DNA of 64,000 nucleotides from assembly GCA_016223145.1 (NCBI GenBank), contig JACRPN010000005.1, positions 40,511-104,510 on the forward strand, written 5' to 3'. A model generated the notes under the pieces. The model was not told the DNA's origin. It was given only the letters and a program-made list of their open reading frames with translations, and made no database searches. The translations under genes were made by a program, and so were the position numbers. Positions 17,705 through 26,272 of the stretch are shown here, piece by piece. The stretch is from Armatimonadota bacterium (GTDB lineage Bacteria > Armatimonadota > Fimbriimonadia > Fimbriimonadales > Fimbriimonadaceae). Numbering within the stretch: the first letter of the stretch is position 1; each line of letters opens with the position of its first letter.

Positions 17705-17768
17705 CGTTTGACAACTCCGCAATCAGCGAGACTCCGTCTCGCCGTTCGATGCAGAGGCTACCACAGCT

Positions 17769-18959
17769 CTACCGAAAATCCGAGCCTGTCCCAAGAAACG
17801 AACGAACCTCAGCCTCTAATCGCCGCATCGCCGCAAGGGCCGCACCGCGAGGACCGCGCTCTTTGGACAGTACTTCTGCCTCATGGATGGCAGCCTTCAG
17901 AGCGTCCGGCAGCAACTCGTCTCGGCGCTGCCTCGGGCTGTCCACCGGGAGTTTGAGCTTCCACCGCAGTTCTCGGTCCATCCGCTTCAGCAGCACCTCG
18001 ACTGCAAGCGGGGAGGCCTTGCCCCGTCGCATGACCGAGGAGAGCGCGTCCGCGAGGTCCTTTGAGCCCATTTCCACGCCGCGCGGCTGAGAGGGAAGCC
18101 CAAACCGCTTGCCCAAAGTCAGGAAGAGCACCAGCACCATAATCCCGGTCTGCCACCAGGCCGCCTGGGCCCATTCGCCGATCGCGAGGATCAAACTTGG
18201 CTCTTCCACCGTCCCGTGGGCCGCTTCGAGAAATACAACTTCAGAGCCGGGGGGAGCCAGCGTTCGCACGTTTTGCACCCAGAACGTGGCGTTGTCGGCC
18301 CTGGAAAGGAACCGGTTGGTGGCCCCGATGCCGCTGGAGACGAAACCCATCCGCCCTTTCTCCGCCAAGACCAGTTCCAGCCCAAGGTTGCCGTCCTCGT
18401 CCGAGCGCACCCAGAACCCCCCATTGTTGAGCCAGGGCAGCTCTCGGTACCAGTTCGAGATACCTGTGGTCTTGCCACCGGAAATGGCCAAGGGTTTGGG
18501 TTCCTTTCCACTCTCCTCGGCTTCGATCCAATCGGTGATGGCGCTCTGTCCGGATTCCCCGAGCCGCGTGGCTTCTACAAAGCTGAAGGGGAGCGAGGTC
18601 ACGAGGGCCGTGCCGCCGGACTGAAAGTGCCGCCGCAGGACCGCCACGGCGGGCGATTCCGGCTGCAATTTTGGCGCTTCGGTGTCGAGCTCCTCAAACG
18701 CGCTCCTGGGCTGCTCGACGATGCAGGCCACAACCAGCGCCTTGGCGTCGATCTTGCCGTTCAGGCCCCGCTCCGAGCGAACGCGGTATCCCTCCTGGCG
18801 AAGCACTTCGGCGAACGCTGATAGTCCACTCGGGCCGAAGGACACGGAGTCGGGATTCGATTCGTTATCGGTGCGGCCAAGGGTCAGCAGCGCCCCGCTG
18901 ATCGCCAGAAGGCCTGCGAGGGTCCAGGCCCAAAACCAGAACCCGCGAAAGCGCCTCAA
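17769..18959 (-). CDS. DUF4350 domain membrane protein
   Basis: 396 aa. TM helix at about 9-27, then the DUF4350 region (about 40-235) with PSGLSAFAEVLRQEGYRVRSERGL and GTALVTSLPFSF, a second TM at about 253-268 (WWQTGIMVLVLFLTLG) and a cytosolic helical tail of about 125 residues. It starts at TTG 18959, overlapping the DUF4129 stop by 4 bp (TTGA), so it is coupled. In many bacteria DUF4350 and DUF4129 genes sit with a MoxR ATPase and DUF58 protein; those two are absent here. Function of the family is not established. Confidence 0.88.
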   Translation of the reverse strand: MRRFRGFWFWAWTLAGLLAISGALLTLGRTDNESNPDSVSFGPSGLSAFAEVLRQEGYRVRSERGLNGKIDAKALVVACIVEQPRSAFEELDTEAPKLQPESPAVAVLRRHFQSGGTALVTSLPFSFVEATRLGESGQSAITDWIEAEESGKEPKPLAISGGKTTGISNWYRELPWLNNGGFWVRSDEDGNLGLELVLAEKGRMGFVSSGIGATNRFLSRADNATFWVQNVRTLAPPGSEVVFLEAAHGTVEEPSLILAIGEWAQAAWWQTGIMVLVLFLTLGKRFGLPSQPRGVEMGSKDLADALSSVMRRGKASPLAVEVLLKRMDRELRWKLKLPVDSPRQRRDELLPDALKAAIHEAEVLSKERGPRGAALAAMRRLEAEVRSFLGTGSDFR

Positions 18960-19876
18960 GGCTTGCCTCCGAAGTGGCCCATCAGGCTCACGTAGAACTC
19001 ACGGAAGCGGTCCACGTCGCCTTGCCCTCGGACGTCTGCACCGTACCAAATCCGATCGAACGCCCGGGTCGGCTCGCGAAATTCAAGCCCAGAGGGAAGC
19101 GTGGGGCTGGCTTGGATGCGCGCGAAGTGCTCCCAGTTGGTCTGGCTCCGGTCAAACCGCGCCACGCCGTTTTCATCAAGTCTCAGGAGACAAGCGAGAT
19201 ACAGGCACCTGACGGCCCCACGGTGGTCCCCCTGCGCGGCCAATTGGTCCGCTTGGATAAGCCATTCATCCGCCGAACGCACCGGCTCATCGTCCTCCAG
19301 CAGCGCCATTGCTTTCCGTTTGAGTGTCTTGCGCCAAGAGAATTGACGGAACGCGAGATAGAGGAGGGCCGCCACTCCAAGCGCCAAGGCAATCCAGACG
19401 AGCGCGACCAGTACGTCGACAGCATACGAGACCGACCGGGTGTCGGTCCTCCGCTCGGATGAGGTGGATTCCCGAGGCCGAAACCGCAGACGATCGAGGG
19501 CGCGTTCGATCCAGTTGCTGGCTTTCTTCTGCCCGGTGTCGCGGTATAGCGGAGAGGAGGTGATGTTCGCCGCCGCCTTGCGAACGTCGGTGGTTGGTGT
19601 CGAATGGCCTTGAACTGCCGCACGCAGGGCGACCATCCGCTCGGCCGTTTCGATGGTCTCGGCGTCTGATGTGTCAGCGGCCGTGGCAGCTTGGATGAAC
19701 TCAAGGATGGGTGAGCCATCCGGGAGCTGAGCTCGAAGCTCCTTGAGGATGGCGACCTTCGCGGCGTCTGATTTTGCCTCGGAGAGCTTGCGAGCAAAGG
19801 CACCGTAGTCCGTCGCTAAGGCGAAGGCCGAGAGCATGAGCCCCGATAGTACGATCGCGGCGCACCTAGAGCTCAA
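18956..19876 (-). CDS. DUF4129 domain membrane protein
   Basis: 306 aa from TTG 19876, chosen because GGAG lies 5 nt before it; an ATG at 19930 would overlap the upstream gene by 65 bp. Signal peptide at the N-terminus, a periplasmic helical stretch (YGAFARKLSEAKSDAAKVAIL), one TM at about 165-190 (VDVLVALVWIALALGVAALLYLAF) and the C-terminal DUF4129 domain with DEWLIQADQLAAQGDHRGAVRCLYLACL and the ending RAFDRIWYG. The chain is cotranscribed with DUF4350 (4-bp overlap) and follows the multi-TM gene with an 11-bp overlap. Confidence 0.88.
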   Translation of the reverse strand: MSSRCAAIVLSGLMLSAFALATDYGAFARKLSEAKSDAAKVAILKELRAQLPDGSPILEFIQAATAADTSDAETIETAERMVALRAAVQGHSTPTTDVRKAAANITSSPLYRDTGQKKASNWIERALDRLRFRPRESTSSERRTDTRSVSYAVDVLVALVWIALALGVAALLYLAFRQFSWRKTLKRKAMALLEDDEPVRSADEWLIQADQLAAQGDHRGAVRCLYLACLLRLDENGVARFDRSQTNWEHFARIQASPTLPSGLEFREPTRAFDRIWYGADVRGQGDVDRFREFYVSLMGHFGGKP

Positions 19877-20906
19877 ACTTGCTCCTACGGTCGGCCTGCC
19901 GGACGTCGGCGGCAAGGGCCTCGATGTCAAAGCCCTCTAGGCGGACCCTGCGCTCGTAATAGAGGATCGTCACCCCTGCGCACCATACCGGCACGAGCGT
20001 CCAGATTGCGAGGTAACTGGGAACCTGCTCGATGGCGCGCGCGAGAAGCATGTCGAGCAGCGGAATGGATGGAACCAGATGAAGGTCGGAGCTGATGCCA
20101 ATTGCACCCAGGCCCGCTGATAGGCCCGGAAGCAGAAGCAGGATGAGCAGCAAAACGCACACCGTAATCAGCCACGCGGCAGGATAGCCAGAAGGCTGCC
20201 AAGGAGTGGCCTTCATGAGAGCCACGCTCCTCTTTGCGGTGGCCCGGGAACCGAGCGATTCAAGCACGCAGACCGCAGGCGCAAGCGCATGTCGCACCAA
20301 CACCGCGGGCAGAACGATGAATCCGATGAGGTAAGCGAAGAGGGCGGTGCCTGTGGCAGCAGCGGCCCACGCGTCACCGGTGGCATCGGCGGGCATGAGC
20401 GCGCTAACCATTAGCAAGCCCGTGGCCGCAAGCACTCCGGACCAGCCAACCATCACCTCGTAGAGCATCAGCAGAAACAGCCGCCGAAGGACGCGCAGCC
20501 CCGATGCGGCTGCAGAGGCGGCATTCGGGGTCCGGCCGAGCATGTGGTCGGACACCAACGTCACCACGACGCCGCTGGAATAGGCAAGTCCCAGAAGGAA
20601 AAGCGGCCCCCCCACGCCAATGCCAACCCCGATGGTTGCGGCCGCCTCGCCTACCTGCGCCTTGACGTCCGAGGGATGGTTCGTGAGTCCGAACGAGGGC
20701 AGAACGTACTCCCAGACGAACGCCACAGAAGCCAGGCAGAACACGGTTGGGAGCGCCGTGAGCTTCAGGATGGTCCAGCCGAGCGCCTGATAGACCGAGA
20801 GGGCCATGTCAAGCACCTCGCTCGAAGTCATGGGCCGCAGCCTCTCTCTTCGGGAGGTGCGGGAGGTGCGGTTGACCAGATAGCGGCTCAGCGGATCGGA
20901 GGTCAA
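19866..20906 (-). CDS. Multi-TM membrane protein, DUF4129-operon partner
   Basis: 346 aa with about six TM helices. The opening RLRPMTSSEVLDMALSVYQALG resembles the 'RP-s--EILD-AF-LYR' start of DUF7544/glycerophosphodiester-membrane-domain-like proteins that sit upstream of DUF4129 genes. I place the start at TTG 20906 because TACAAT (20916-20921, minus strand) lies 9 nt before it; an ATG at 20972 would add 22 Gly-rich residues that do not resemble a protein N-terminus. First gene of the operon 20906-17769. Function is unknown. Confidence 0.75.
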   Translation of the reverse strand: MTSDPLSRYLVNRTSRTSRRERLRPMTSSEVLDMALSVYQALGWTILKLTALPTVFCLASVAFVWEYVLPSFGLTNHPSDVKAQVGEAAATIGVGIGVGGPLFLLGLAYSSGVVVTLVSDHMLGRTPNAASAAASGLRVLRRLFLLMLYEVMVGWSGVLAATGLLMVSALMPADATGDAWAAAATGTALFAYLIGFIVLPAVLVRHALAPAVCVLESLGSRATAKRSVALMKATPWQPSGYPAAWLITVCVLLLILLLLPGLSAGLGAIGISSDLHLVPSIPLLDMLLARAIEQVPSYLAIWTLVPVWCAGVTILYYERRVRLEGFDIEALAADVRQADRRSKFEL

Positions 20907-21070
20907 GTTGAGAGCATTGTATCCGAGGCAAGCCCCGAATCCGTCACCGTCTGAACCCCCAAAACGGAGCATCTGGACAGGAGCCCAAGCCGTTTGGAAC
21001 CGCCAAAGCAGAGTGCGGCGTAGAATGGGCGAAGCCAGCCCCTCGCCGCCGACGTCTGAACCCGCGGAGA

Positions 21071-21076
21071 TACAAT
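21071..21076 (+). promoter_or_regulatory. Candidate -10 box, leaderless transcript
   Basis: TACAAT ends 7 nt before ATG 21084, with no Shine-Dalgarno in the gap. It follows the same pattern as 2128, 8284, 30631, 34265 and 50570. No convincing -35 is seen. Confidence 0.45.
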
Positions 21077-21083
21077 ACTGCCC

Positions 21084-21797
21084 ATGACCTCATTGCTTGC
21101 CGCCACTGCGCTCCTCTGCACGGCGATCGCCGATCCGGACCCCGACGACATCGTTCAAAAGAACCTCAAGGACGTCTCCTTCACCTTAGTCATCGAGAAG
21201 GCAGATCAGAAGGAGCTTGGGAAGATCAACAAGGACTTCGGCACAAGCTATCGGGCCGACAGCGGGAAGGCCTATTTCAAGGACCCGTTCAAGTTCCGGA
21301 TCGAGTCGAAGTACGGCGAAACGAACGTGTATTACGTCCTGAACGGCGGCACCGCCTACTACCGTCTTGGGCGAGCGGGCATTGGCCAGAAGATGGACGT
21401 GAGCGGCTCGCCTGGGCGCATCCAGACACTCCTCGACTTTGGGGTGCTCGTACCCTCGCTGCTCACCTTTTTCGAGGCGAAGTACGTTCGCACCGACAGG
21501 GCTACAGGCGCGTACGTCTTCGACCTCCTCTTCAAAAAGCGGAAGCCCGACGACAACACGCGGCATCGCATCTGGGTCGAACCGAAGCTGAAGTACGTGA
21601 TGAAGCGCGAGTGGTTCAACCGAGATGGCGACCAACTGGCGACGTTCACCTATTCAGAGCCGCACACCGCCAACGGCTGCACGTTCCCTGGACGGGCAGA
21701 GGTCCGAAACACCGAGAATCGGCTGGGCGGGATCATGCTCTACAAGTCCGTGCAGTTCAACACCGGGCTGAGTGAGTCGCTGTTCAGCATCAAGTAA
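21084..21797 (+). CDS. LolA-like outer-membrane lipoprotein-sorting/DUF1571-type protein
   Basis: 237 aa. A short signal peptide (MTSLLAATALLCTAIA) is followed by a beta-rich domain: SFTLVIEKADQKELG, YFKDPFKFRIESKYGETNVYYVLNGGTAYY, and VFDLLFKKRKPDDNTRHRIWVEPKLKYVMKREWFNRDGDQLATFTYSE, the last with the alternating pattern of LolA/LolB-like half barrels. It is likely periplasmic and may bind lipid or lipoprotein. It lies 12 bp upstream of the CBM9-like gene. Fold assignment is by pattern only. Confidence 0.78.
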   Translation: MTSLLAATALLCTAIADPDPDDIVQKNLKDVSFTLVIEKADQKELGKINKDFGTSYRADSGKAYFKDPFKFRIESKYGETNVYYVLNGGTAYYRLGRAGIGQKMDVSGSPGRIQTLLDFGVLVPSLLTFFEAKYVRTDRATGAYVFDLLFKKRKPDDNTRHRIWVEPKLKYVMKREWFNRDGDQLATFTYSEPHTANGCTFPGRAEVRNTENRLGGIMLYKSVQFNTGLSESLFSIK

Positions 21798-21809
21798 TCT
21801 CCGGGCGCT

Positions 21810-22496
21810 ATGCCCGACAGCTTGCTGAATCGCCGCGAACTCGTGGTGGCTCGATTTGACCCATCTATCGAAGCCTTGGTGGCAGCCATCGAGCTTGGGG
21901 CGGAGCTTCGTCAGGATTGGCTTGAGCAGGAGCGTCCCGGGCTGCAGCCCTCGTTCGCGGGCCTCAGATGGACCGAAAGCTCCCTGATCGTCCAGGCCCT
22001 TCTCGTGGATTCCGAGGTGGTCACGGCTGCGACGGCTGATGGACAGCGCCTCTGGGAACTCGGAGACACCTTCGAGATATTCCTGGGCGATCCGAATTCG
22101 AAGGCGTATTCCGAGTTCCACGTCAGCCCCAATGGCCTCAAGCTGGCGCTGCAGTTCTCCGGGCCGGATGACGTATCCAAGGCCAGGAAAACAGGAGACC
22201 TCAGCCCTTTTGCTGTGCCTCTTGAGATCTTTCATGCCCAAGCTGGATCGGCCGACTCGTTTCCCGGTTGGAAGGTCGATTGTGAAGTGGGAGGCTGGTA
22301 CGCCTTTGCCTCGATCCCGGCGCAAGCCGTAACCGGCCGCGAAAGGATCCAGTCGGGAGAGGTGTGGGACGGGCATTTCGCCCGCTATGACTATTCGTCG
22401 TCCGGTGCAGAGCCAATCCTCTCCTCATCGGCGCCGCTGAGGGCTCTGGATTTCCACCGAAGGCACGAATGGAACCGGTTGATCTTTCAGAAGTGA
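21810..22496 (+). CDS. CBM9-like (DOMON fold) carbohydrate-binding protein
   Basis: 228 aa. The order of motifs fits carbohydrate-binding family 9-like proteins: FAGLRWTESSLIVQALLVDSEVV, then LGDTFEIFLGDPNSKAYSEFHVSPNG, then CEVGGWYAFASIPAQAV and a final beta-strand with WDGHFARYDYS. The F-x-EFHVSPNG segment is the most family-typical. It has no signal peptide, unusual for an extracellular binder, so it may be cytosolic. TAATCT overlapping the previous stop lies 9 nt before its ATG. Probably expressed with the LolA-like gene. Confidence 0.82.
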   Translation: MPDSLLNRRELVVARFDPSIEALVAAIELGAELRQDWLEQERPGLQPSFAGLRWTESSLIVQALLVDSEVVTAATADGQRLWELGDTFEIFLGDPNSKAYSEFHVSPNGLKLALQFSGPDDVSKARKTGDLSPFAVPLEIFHAQAGSADSFPGWKVDCEVGGWYAFASIPAQAVTGRERIQSGEVWDGHFARYDYSSSGAEPILSSSAPLRALDFHRRHEWNRLIFQK

Positions 22497-22562
22497 GGCC
22501 GTGCGTTCAGTTTTCTCGGGTGTTCAGGTTTTGAGGTGCTCAGTTTTTCAGGTCTCAGGTGT

Positions 22563-22680
22563 TTTGGCTACGAGGTGGTAGCCCCTCCCTTGGTTTTGCG
22601 CAGCGAAACTGAGGGAGGGGTTGGGGAGGGAGACTCCGGAGAGCGTTACAGCTCCCCCTAACTCGGGGAGGGGTGTTTGC
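22563..22680. repeat. Low-complexity GAGGG/CCTCCC element in 22497-22691 spacer
   Basis: The spacer between two convergent genes holds runs of CCCTCCC and GAGGGAGGGG that can pair (for example CCCCTCCCTTGG with CTGAGGGAGGGG). It has the composition of other intergenic filler here (9160-9230, 57276-57457). No gene is seen. Confidence 0.45.
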
Positions 22681-22691
22681 TTGCTCCCTCT

Positions 22692-23192
22692 CTACCCCGG
22701 CATCAATTCCATCCAATGGAACGCACCGTCGCCCTGAGAGCACTGGAAGTAGTTGAGCTGTCCGTCATGATAAAACATGTGTTGGACCATCACGATGGCG
22801 AGGTCGAGGACGGTGATGGGGGCGCCCCAGGGCGCCATAACGGTCTTGTCCAAGTTCTCTGCGGGGCAGGACTTGATGCCCGAGATCATTTGATCCACGC
22901 TCTTGTTGAACGCTGGCCTCAGCTTCTCCAGAGTGTCGAATGAAGCCTGGAAGGCAGCGATCTCCGCTTCCGTTTTTTGCTGCGGCTCCTCACCACGGAA
23001 GACGGCGGCGGCAAAGAAGTTGACGCCTGTAACTTCCTGAGTGAACGCAAGAGGCGACCGCGAGCAGCCACCAACGGTCTGTGTCGCTTGTTCTTCGGTC
23101 AAGTGCTTAAGGTCCACATTGTAGAAGGCGCGGGCTCTATCCATTTGGGTCGCGACGAGTTCTCGAACGTCAATTGCAGTTGCGGGCATCAT
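22692..23192 (-). CDS. DinB family protein
   Basis: 166 aa, typical DinB/DUF664 length, a four-helix bundle that often binds a metal by three His. Visible: ELVATQMDRARAFYNVDL, then MAPWGAPITVLDLAIVMVQHMFYHDGQLNYFQ, whose H-x3-H-x-GQLNY segment is the family's C-terminal metal-site motif. These proteins are often bacillithiol/mycothiol or unknown-thiol transferases. SD GGAGGAG lies just upstream of ATG 23192/23189. It is convergent with the CBM9-like gene. Confidence 0.87.
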   Translation of the reverse strand: MMPATAIDVRELVATQMDRARAFYNVDLKHLTEEQATQTVGGCSRSPLAFTQEVTGVNFFAAAVFRGEEPQQKTEAEIAAFQASFDTLEKLRPAFNKSVDQMISGIKSCPAENLDKTVMAPWGAPITVLDLAIVMVQHMFYHDGQLNYFQCSQGDGAFHWMELMPG

Positions 23193-23305
23193 TCTCCTCC
23201 AGTGCGGTTGGTAAGGTCTTCAGGGCACGACATCTTGGTACATGCCGATATGCCTCCCAACCTAACAGGCAGACATTCTATCACATGTTTGGTGATCGAT
23301 TGATT

Positions 23306-24820
23306 CTATGGCTTCGCCAGGTGGAACTTGGTGGCTTTCTGGAACGCCTTCGCAACCTCAAAGCAGACATCCTCCCGAAACGCAGGTGCGATGATCTGCG
23401 CTCCGACGGGCGCTGGCTTGAACCCCAGGGCTCTTGAGGCAGCGCCGTGAACCCCAGGGTCTATCTTGGACTGAGCCGGAGCGCTGCCGCCTGGCGGGGG
23501 CGCTACGCCGCTTTCAGCCTTAGGAGGCGGGACCACCCAATCGTCCATGCCGATCGGGAAGGCGATCGCGGGCCAGCCGAGAAGGTTGGCGGGTCCCTCA
23601 TCGCCACCCATGCACTTCCACGTGTCGCCGAATTTGCCCTCGATCGGTGGCGCGGCATGATAGAAGGTCGGCGTAAAAATACAGTCGCACTTCTTCCAGA
23701 CCTCGTTCGCCTTCAGCGCCTCTTCCCGAAACCGTAGCGCCCAAAGATAGTCGGCGGCCCGCACCTCGAGCGTGGCGAGGAACCCAGCGACCTGATCCTT
23801 GTCCGGGAGCATGTGAATCCGTGCGCTTCGAAGAAAATTCTCATGCGCGCTGGCGCCCTCCGCGTTGATGATGATCTCCATCGCCGTGCCGTAGGGTAGG
23901 GCGGGATAGGCGACCGAAACGATCTCGTAGCCCAGGTGCATGAACGTGCTGAGCGCCTTCTTGTAGGCGTCGGCGCAATTCGGGGCGAAGTTGCCGTCGA
24001 AGTCCTCTTTGAGAATCCCAATGCGAAGTTTGCGGCCCTTCGTGCGCTTCCGACCCGAGGATCCGGAGACGGGGACATTGGCCGAGGCAGGATCGCTCGG
24101 ATCGTAGCCCGCGATGGCCCGGTACACGAGTTCCGCGTCCTGCGCGCTGCGGCAAATGGGCCCGATCTTGTCGTGGCTCCACGCGAGCGCCATCGCGCCG
24201 TGACGGCTGACCCGGCCGTATGTCGGGCGCAGGCCGGTCGCTCCGTTGAAAGCCGACGGGTACGTAATGGACCCCCAGGTCTCGCTGCCGATCGAAAAGC
24301 CGACGCACCCCAAAGCCGTACACGCGCCAGGACCGCTGCTGCTGCCGCCCGCCCACCGCTTGGTGTCGTGCGCCGAGCTGCATGGGCCGGTCGCCGAAGC
24401 GCCTGCCATGTTGTAGTTCCCGCCACCGGCCAGCTCAATCATCGCGAGCTTGCCGATCAGGATCGCGCCGGCCGCGCGAAGCCGCTTGAGAACGGTGGCG
24501 TCGAAATCGAACACCTGGTCCTGGTGCGCCGGAGAGCCCCAAGTCGTGGGAAGTCCCTTGGTCGCGAACATGTCCTTGAGACCGAAGGGAATGCCCTCGA
24601 GCGGCCCGCGGCTCTTGCCGGCGGCACGACGCGCGTCCGAAGCCTTGGCGTCTCGCATGGCTTGGTCCCGAAGCACCCGAACCACGGCCTTGTGCCGTAC
24701 GCCAAGAGTCTCCAGCCGCTCCAGATAGATCGAAGTCAGGCTCTGGCTGAAGCCCGTGCTTGTGGTTTCGACGAGCTTGGGAAGCTCGACGATGCTTCGG
24801 AAAGGAACGTCCGGATTCAT
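23306..24820 (-). CDS. Amidase (amidase-signature family)
   Basis: 504 aa. The Ser-cisSer-Lys triad region is complete: Lys82 in GIPFGLKDMFATKG, the Ser cluster in WAGGSSSGPGAC (158-163) and the nucleophile Ser184 in GSETWGSITYPS. The usual GSDTGGS is here GSETWGS, a Trp for Gly. Substrates in this family range from aliphatic amides to Asn/Gln-tRNA (GatA); without gatB/gatC nearby a GatA role is unlikely. Residues about 245-265 and 440-455 are low-complexity insertions. It overlaps the upstream Tat-leader gene by 4 bp and has no signal of its own. Confidence 0.9.
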   Translation of the reverse strand: MNPDVPFRSIVELPKLVETTSTGFSQSLTSIYLERLETLGVRHKAVVRVLRDQAMRDAKASDARRAAGKSRGPLEGIPFGLKDMFATKGLPTTWGSPAHQDQVFDFDATVLKRLRAAGAILIGKLAMIELAGGGNYNMAGASATGPCSSAHDTKRWAGGSSSGPGACTALGCVGFSIGSETWGSITYPSAFNGATGLRPTYGRVSRHGAMALAWSHDKIGPICRSAQDAELVYRAIAGYDPSDPASANVPVSGSSGRKRTKGRKLRIGILKEDFDGNFAPNCADAYKKALSTFMHLGYEIVSVAYPALPYGTAMEIIINAEGASAHENFLRSARIHMLPDKDQVAGFLATLEVRAADYLWALRFREEALKANEVWKKCDCIFTPTFYHAAPPIEGKFGDTWKCMGGDEGPANLLGWPAIAFPIGMDDWVVPPPKAESGVAPPPGGSAPAQSKIDPGVHGAASRALGFKPAPVGAQIIAPAFREDVCFEVAKAFQKATKFHLAKP

Positions 24821-25113
24821 CGCTTCACCCCTTGGGCGCGATAGATCGAGGTGGGCTCACTGCCGTCTTTCAGCTTGTGCTTCCATCGGGTCTGAAAGAG
24901 GTCATCGTTGTGCTTGAGGCCGGTGGCAACGGTCTTTTGCAGGTCTTCAGGGACCGTCATTGCCAACTGGGAGTTCAGATGGGGAAGGTCCGAGTGGGGT
25001 GCCATCGGCTTGTCTGTCCCAGCGCCTTGAACGCTTGCCAGACTGAGTTTGGCCCCCACACCTGTCGCAAGAACCCCTGCCGCAAATGAACGACGCGTGA
25101 CGTGATCCGCCAT
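24817..25113 (-). CDS. Small Tat-leader protein upstream of amidase
   Basis: 98 aa from ATG 25113. The N-terminus MADHVTRRSFAAGVLATGVGA has the twin-arginine motif TRRSF and a hydrophobic run, so it is probably exported folded. The rest (PHLNSQLAMTVPEDLQKTVATGLKHNDDLFQTRWKHKL) matches no family I know. It overlaps the amidase start by 4 bp (ATGA), so the two are translated together and may work together. A longer frame begins 15 bp upstream. Confidence 0.72.
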   Translation of the reverse strand: MADHVTRRSFAAGVLATGVGAKLSLASVQGAGTDKPMAPHSDLPHLNSQLAMTVPEDLQKTVATGLKHNDDLFQTRWKHKLKDGSEPTSIYRAQGVKR

Positions 25114-25244
25114 GATAGGGGTATTCAACGTTCAGCGCAGAATTCCTTTGGCGGACACGCGAGTGGCAAACGTGGCAATGGAGATAGTGGATGCCGGGAA
25201 GTAGTCGTTGCGAGGGCGGGCCAAGCCCAAGCCTAAGAGAGCCC

Positions 25245-26021
25245 ATGCTGATGCTGCGTCGGTTCGAGCTGGAACGCAGGAAACAAGAACGTTCCGGAAA
25301 GGGAATCGAGCGGTTGCCCCACCTTACTCGCCGAACTTCGCTCGACCGTTCGTGGCGGTGCGTTGAGTGGACCGCGCTGCCAGACGATCGGGCCGACGAA
25401 CTCATCGAAACCGAGATCCGAGAGTCCGAAAGCCTTGAGGAAGGGTGGGAGTGGAAGGTCTACAGCACCGATTCCCCAAGAGACCTGCGGGAACGGCTCC
25501 GCAAGCATGGCTTCCAGATTGGGACTCAAGAAACCGCGATGGGTTTTGACCTTGGGAGGGTCGAGTCCTTGCCCTCTGGCGCACCCGGCATCGAAATCCG
25601 CGCCATCATCACGGAGGACGATTTGGCAGCGTTCCGCAACATTGCCGAGACGCTTTTCAAGAAGGATTTCGCCTATTCCACCGGACACCTGCGACAAGGA
25701 ATCGGCAAGAAGTCGGCGATACATCGCGGTCTCCTGGCCCTCGTCGAGGGCGTACCTGCGGCTATTGGGTGCCTGTATTTGAGCAAGGGGAGCCATTTTG
25801 GCTACCTTTACTGCGGAGGCACATTGCCGGAGTTCCGGGGGAAAGGAGCTTATCGGGCGATGGTCGCTGCCCGCGCGCTCTTGGCGAGGGGGTTGGGAAT
25901 GCGCTATCTCCTGATCGACGCCCAGCCCACAAGCGAGCCGATCCTTCGGCGGCTCGGGTTCATTGAGATCGCCAAAACCTGGCCCTGCACTTGGCCCGGC
26001 CACCGCAAACAAGGCCTCTGA
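25245..26021 (+). CDS. GNAT family N-acetyltransferase
   Basis: 258 aa from ATG 25245, preceded by AAGAGAG; the in-frame start at 25191 would add 18 unlikely residues. The C-terminal half has the GNAT fold: acetyl-CoA pocket GGTLPEFRGKGAYRAMVAARALLARGLGMRYLLIDAQPTSEPILRRLGF, with R/K-G-K-G-A as the pyrophosphate loop (usual Q/RxxGxG/A). The N-terminal half (to about residue 115) is a degenerate second GNAT-like domain. Substrate unknown. Confidence 0.85.
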   Translation: MLMLRRFELERRKQERSGKGIERLPHLTRRTSLDRSWRCVEWTALPDDRADELIETEIRESESLEEGWEWKVYSTDSPRDLRERLRKHGFQIGTQETAMGFDLGRVESLPSGAPGIEIRAIITEDDLAAFRNIAETLFKKDFAYSTGHLRQGIGKKSAIHRGLLALVEGVPAAIGCLYLSKGSHFGYLYCGGTLPEFRGKGAYRAMVAARALLARGLGMRYLLIDAQPTSEPILRRLGFIEIAKTWPCTWPGHRKQGL

Positions 26022-26042
26022 GCCGAAACCTCCAAAGGACAA

Positions 26043-26080
26043 AGCCCCCCGCGCACTGCCTTGGCAGCACGTGAGGGGCT
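26043..26080 (-). terminator. Hairpin terminator for the minus-strand lipoprotein/glycosidase genes
   Basis: On the minus strand an AGCCCC...GGGGCT stem with an inner GCTGCC-AA-GGCAG stem is followed by TTTGTCCTTT. It sits 20 bp past the stop of the lipoprotein at 26100 and may also serve the convergent GNAT gene. Confidence 0.6.
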
Positions 26081-26099
26081 GAAAACGACGAGTTGCGCC

Positions 26100-26234
26100 C
26101 TATTCCTGCTTGTCGGCAGAAGCTTCGCCGGCAGCGGCGTCTTTCTTGGCGGCGGCGTCATCGGTCCCACCGCTGCTCGAGCAGCCACCAACAACGACAA
26201 GCGCGATCAACAGAATTCCAATCCACTTTCGCAT
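26100..26234 (-). CDS. Very small lipoprotein, 44 aa
   Basis: The frame MRKWIGILLIALVVVGGC then SSSGGTDDAAAKKD... reads as a lipoprotein signal (lipobox VVGGC, Cys at 18) with a short Ala/Asp/Lys-rich tail. A long open frame extends upstream in the same phase, but only the region from ATG 26234 has lipoprotein character. It lies 38 bp downstream of the six-hairpin glycosidase and just before a terminator, so it is probably the last gene of that unit. Function unknown. Confidence 0.65.
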   Translation of the reverse strand: MRKWIGILLIALVVVGGCSSSGGTDDAAAKKDAAAGEASADKQE

Positions 26235-26272
26235 GCAGTAGAGACGGAAGGGGACGCTATTTGGATTCAGGT

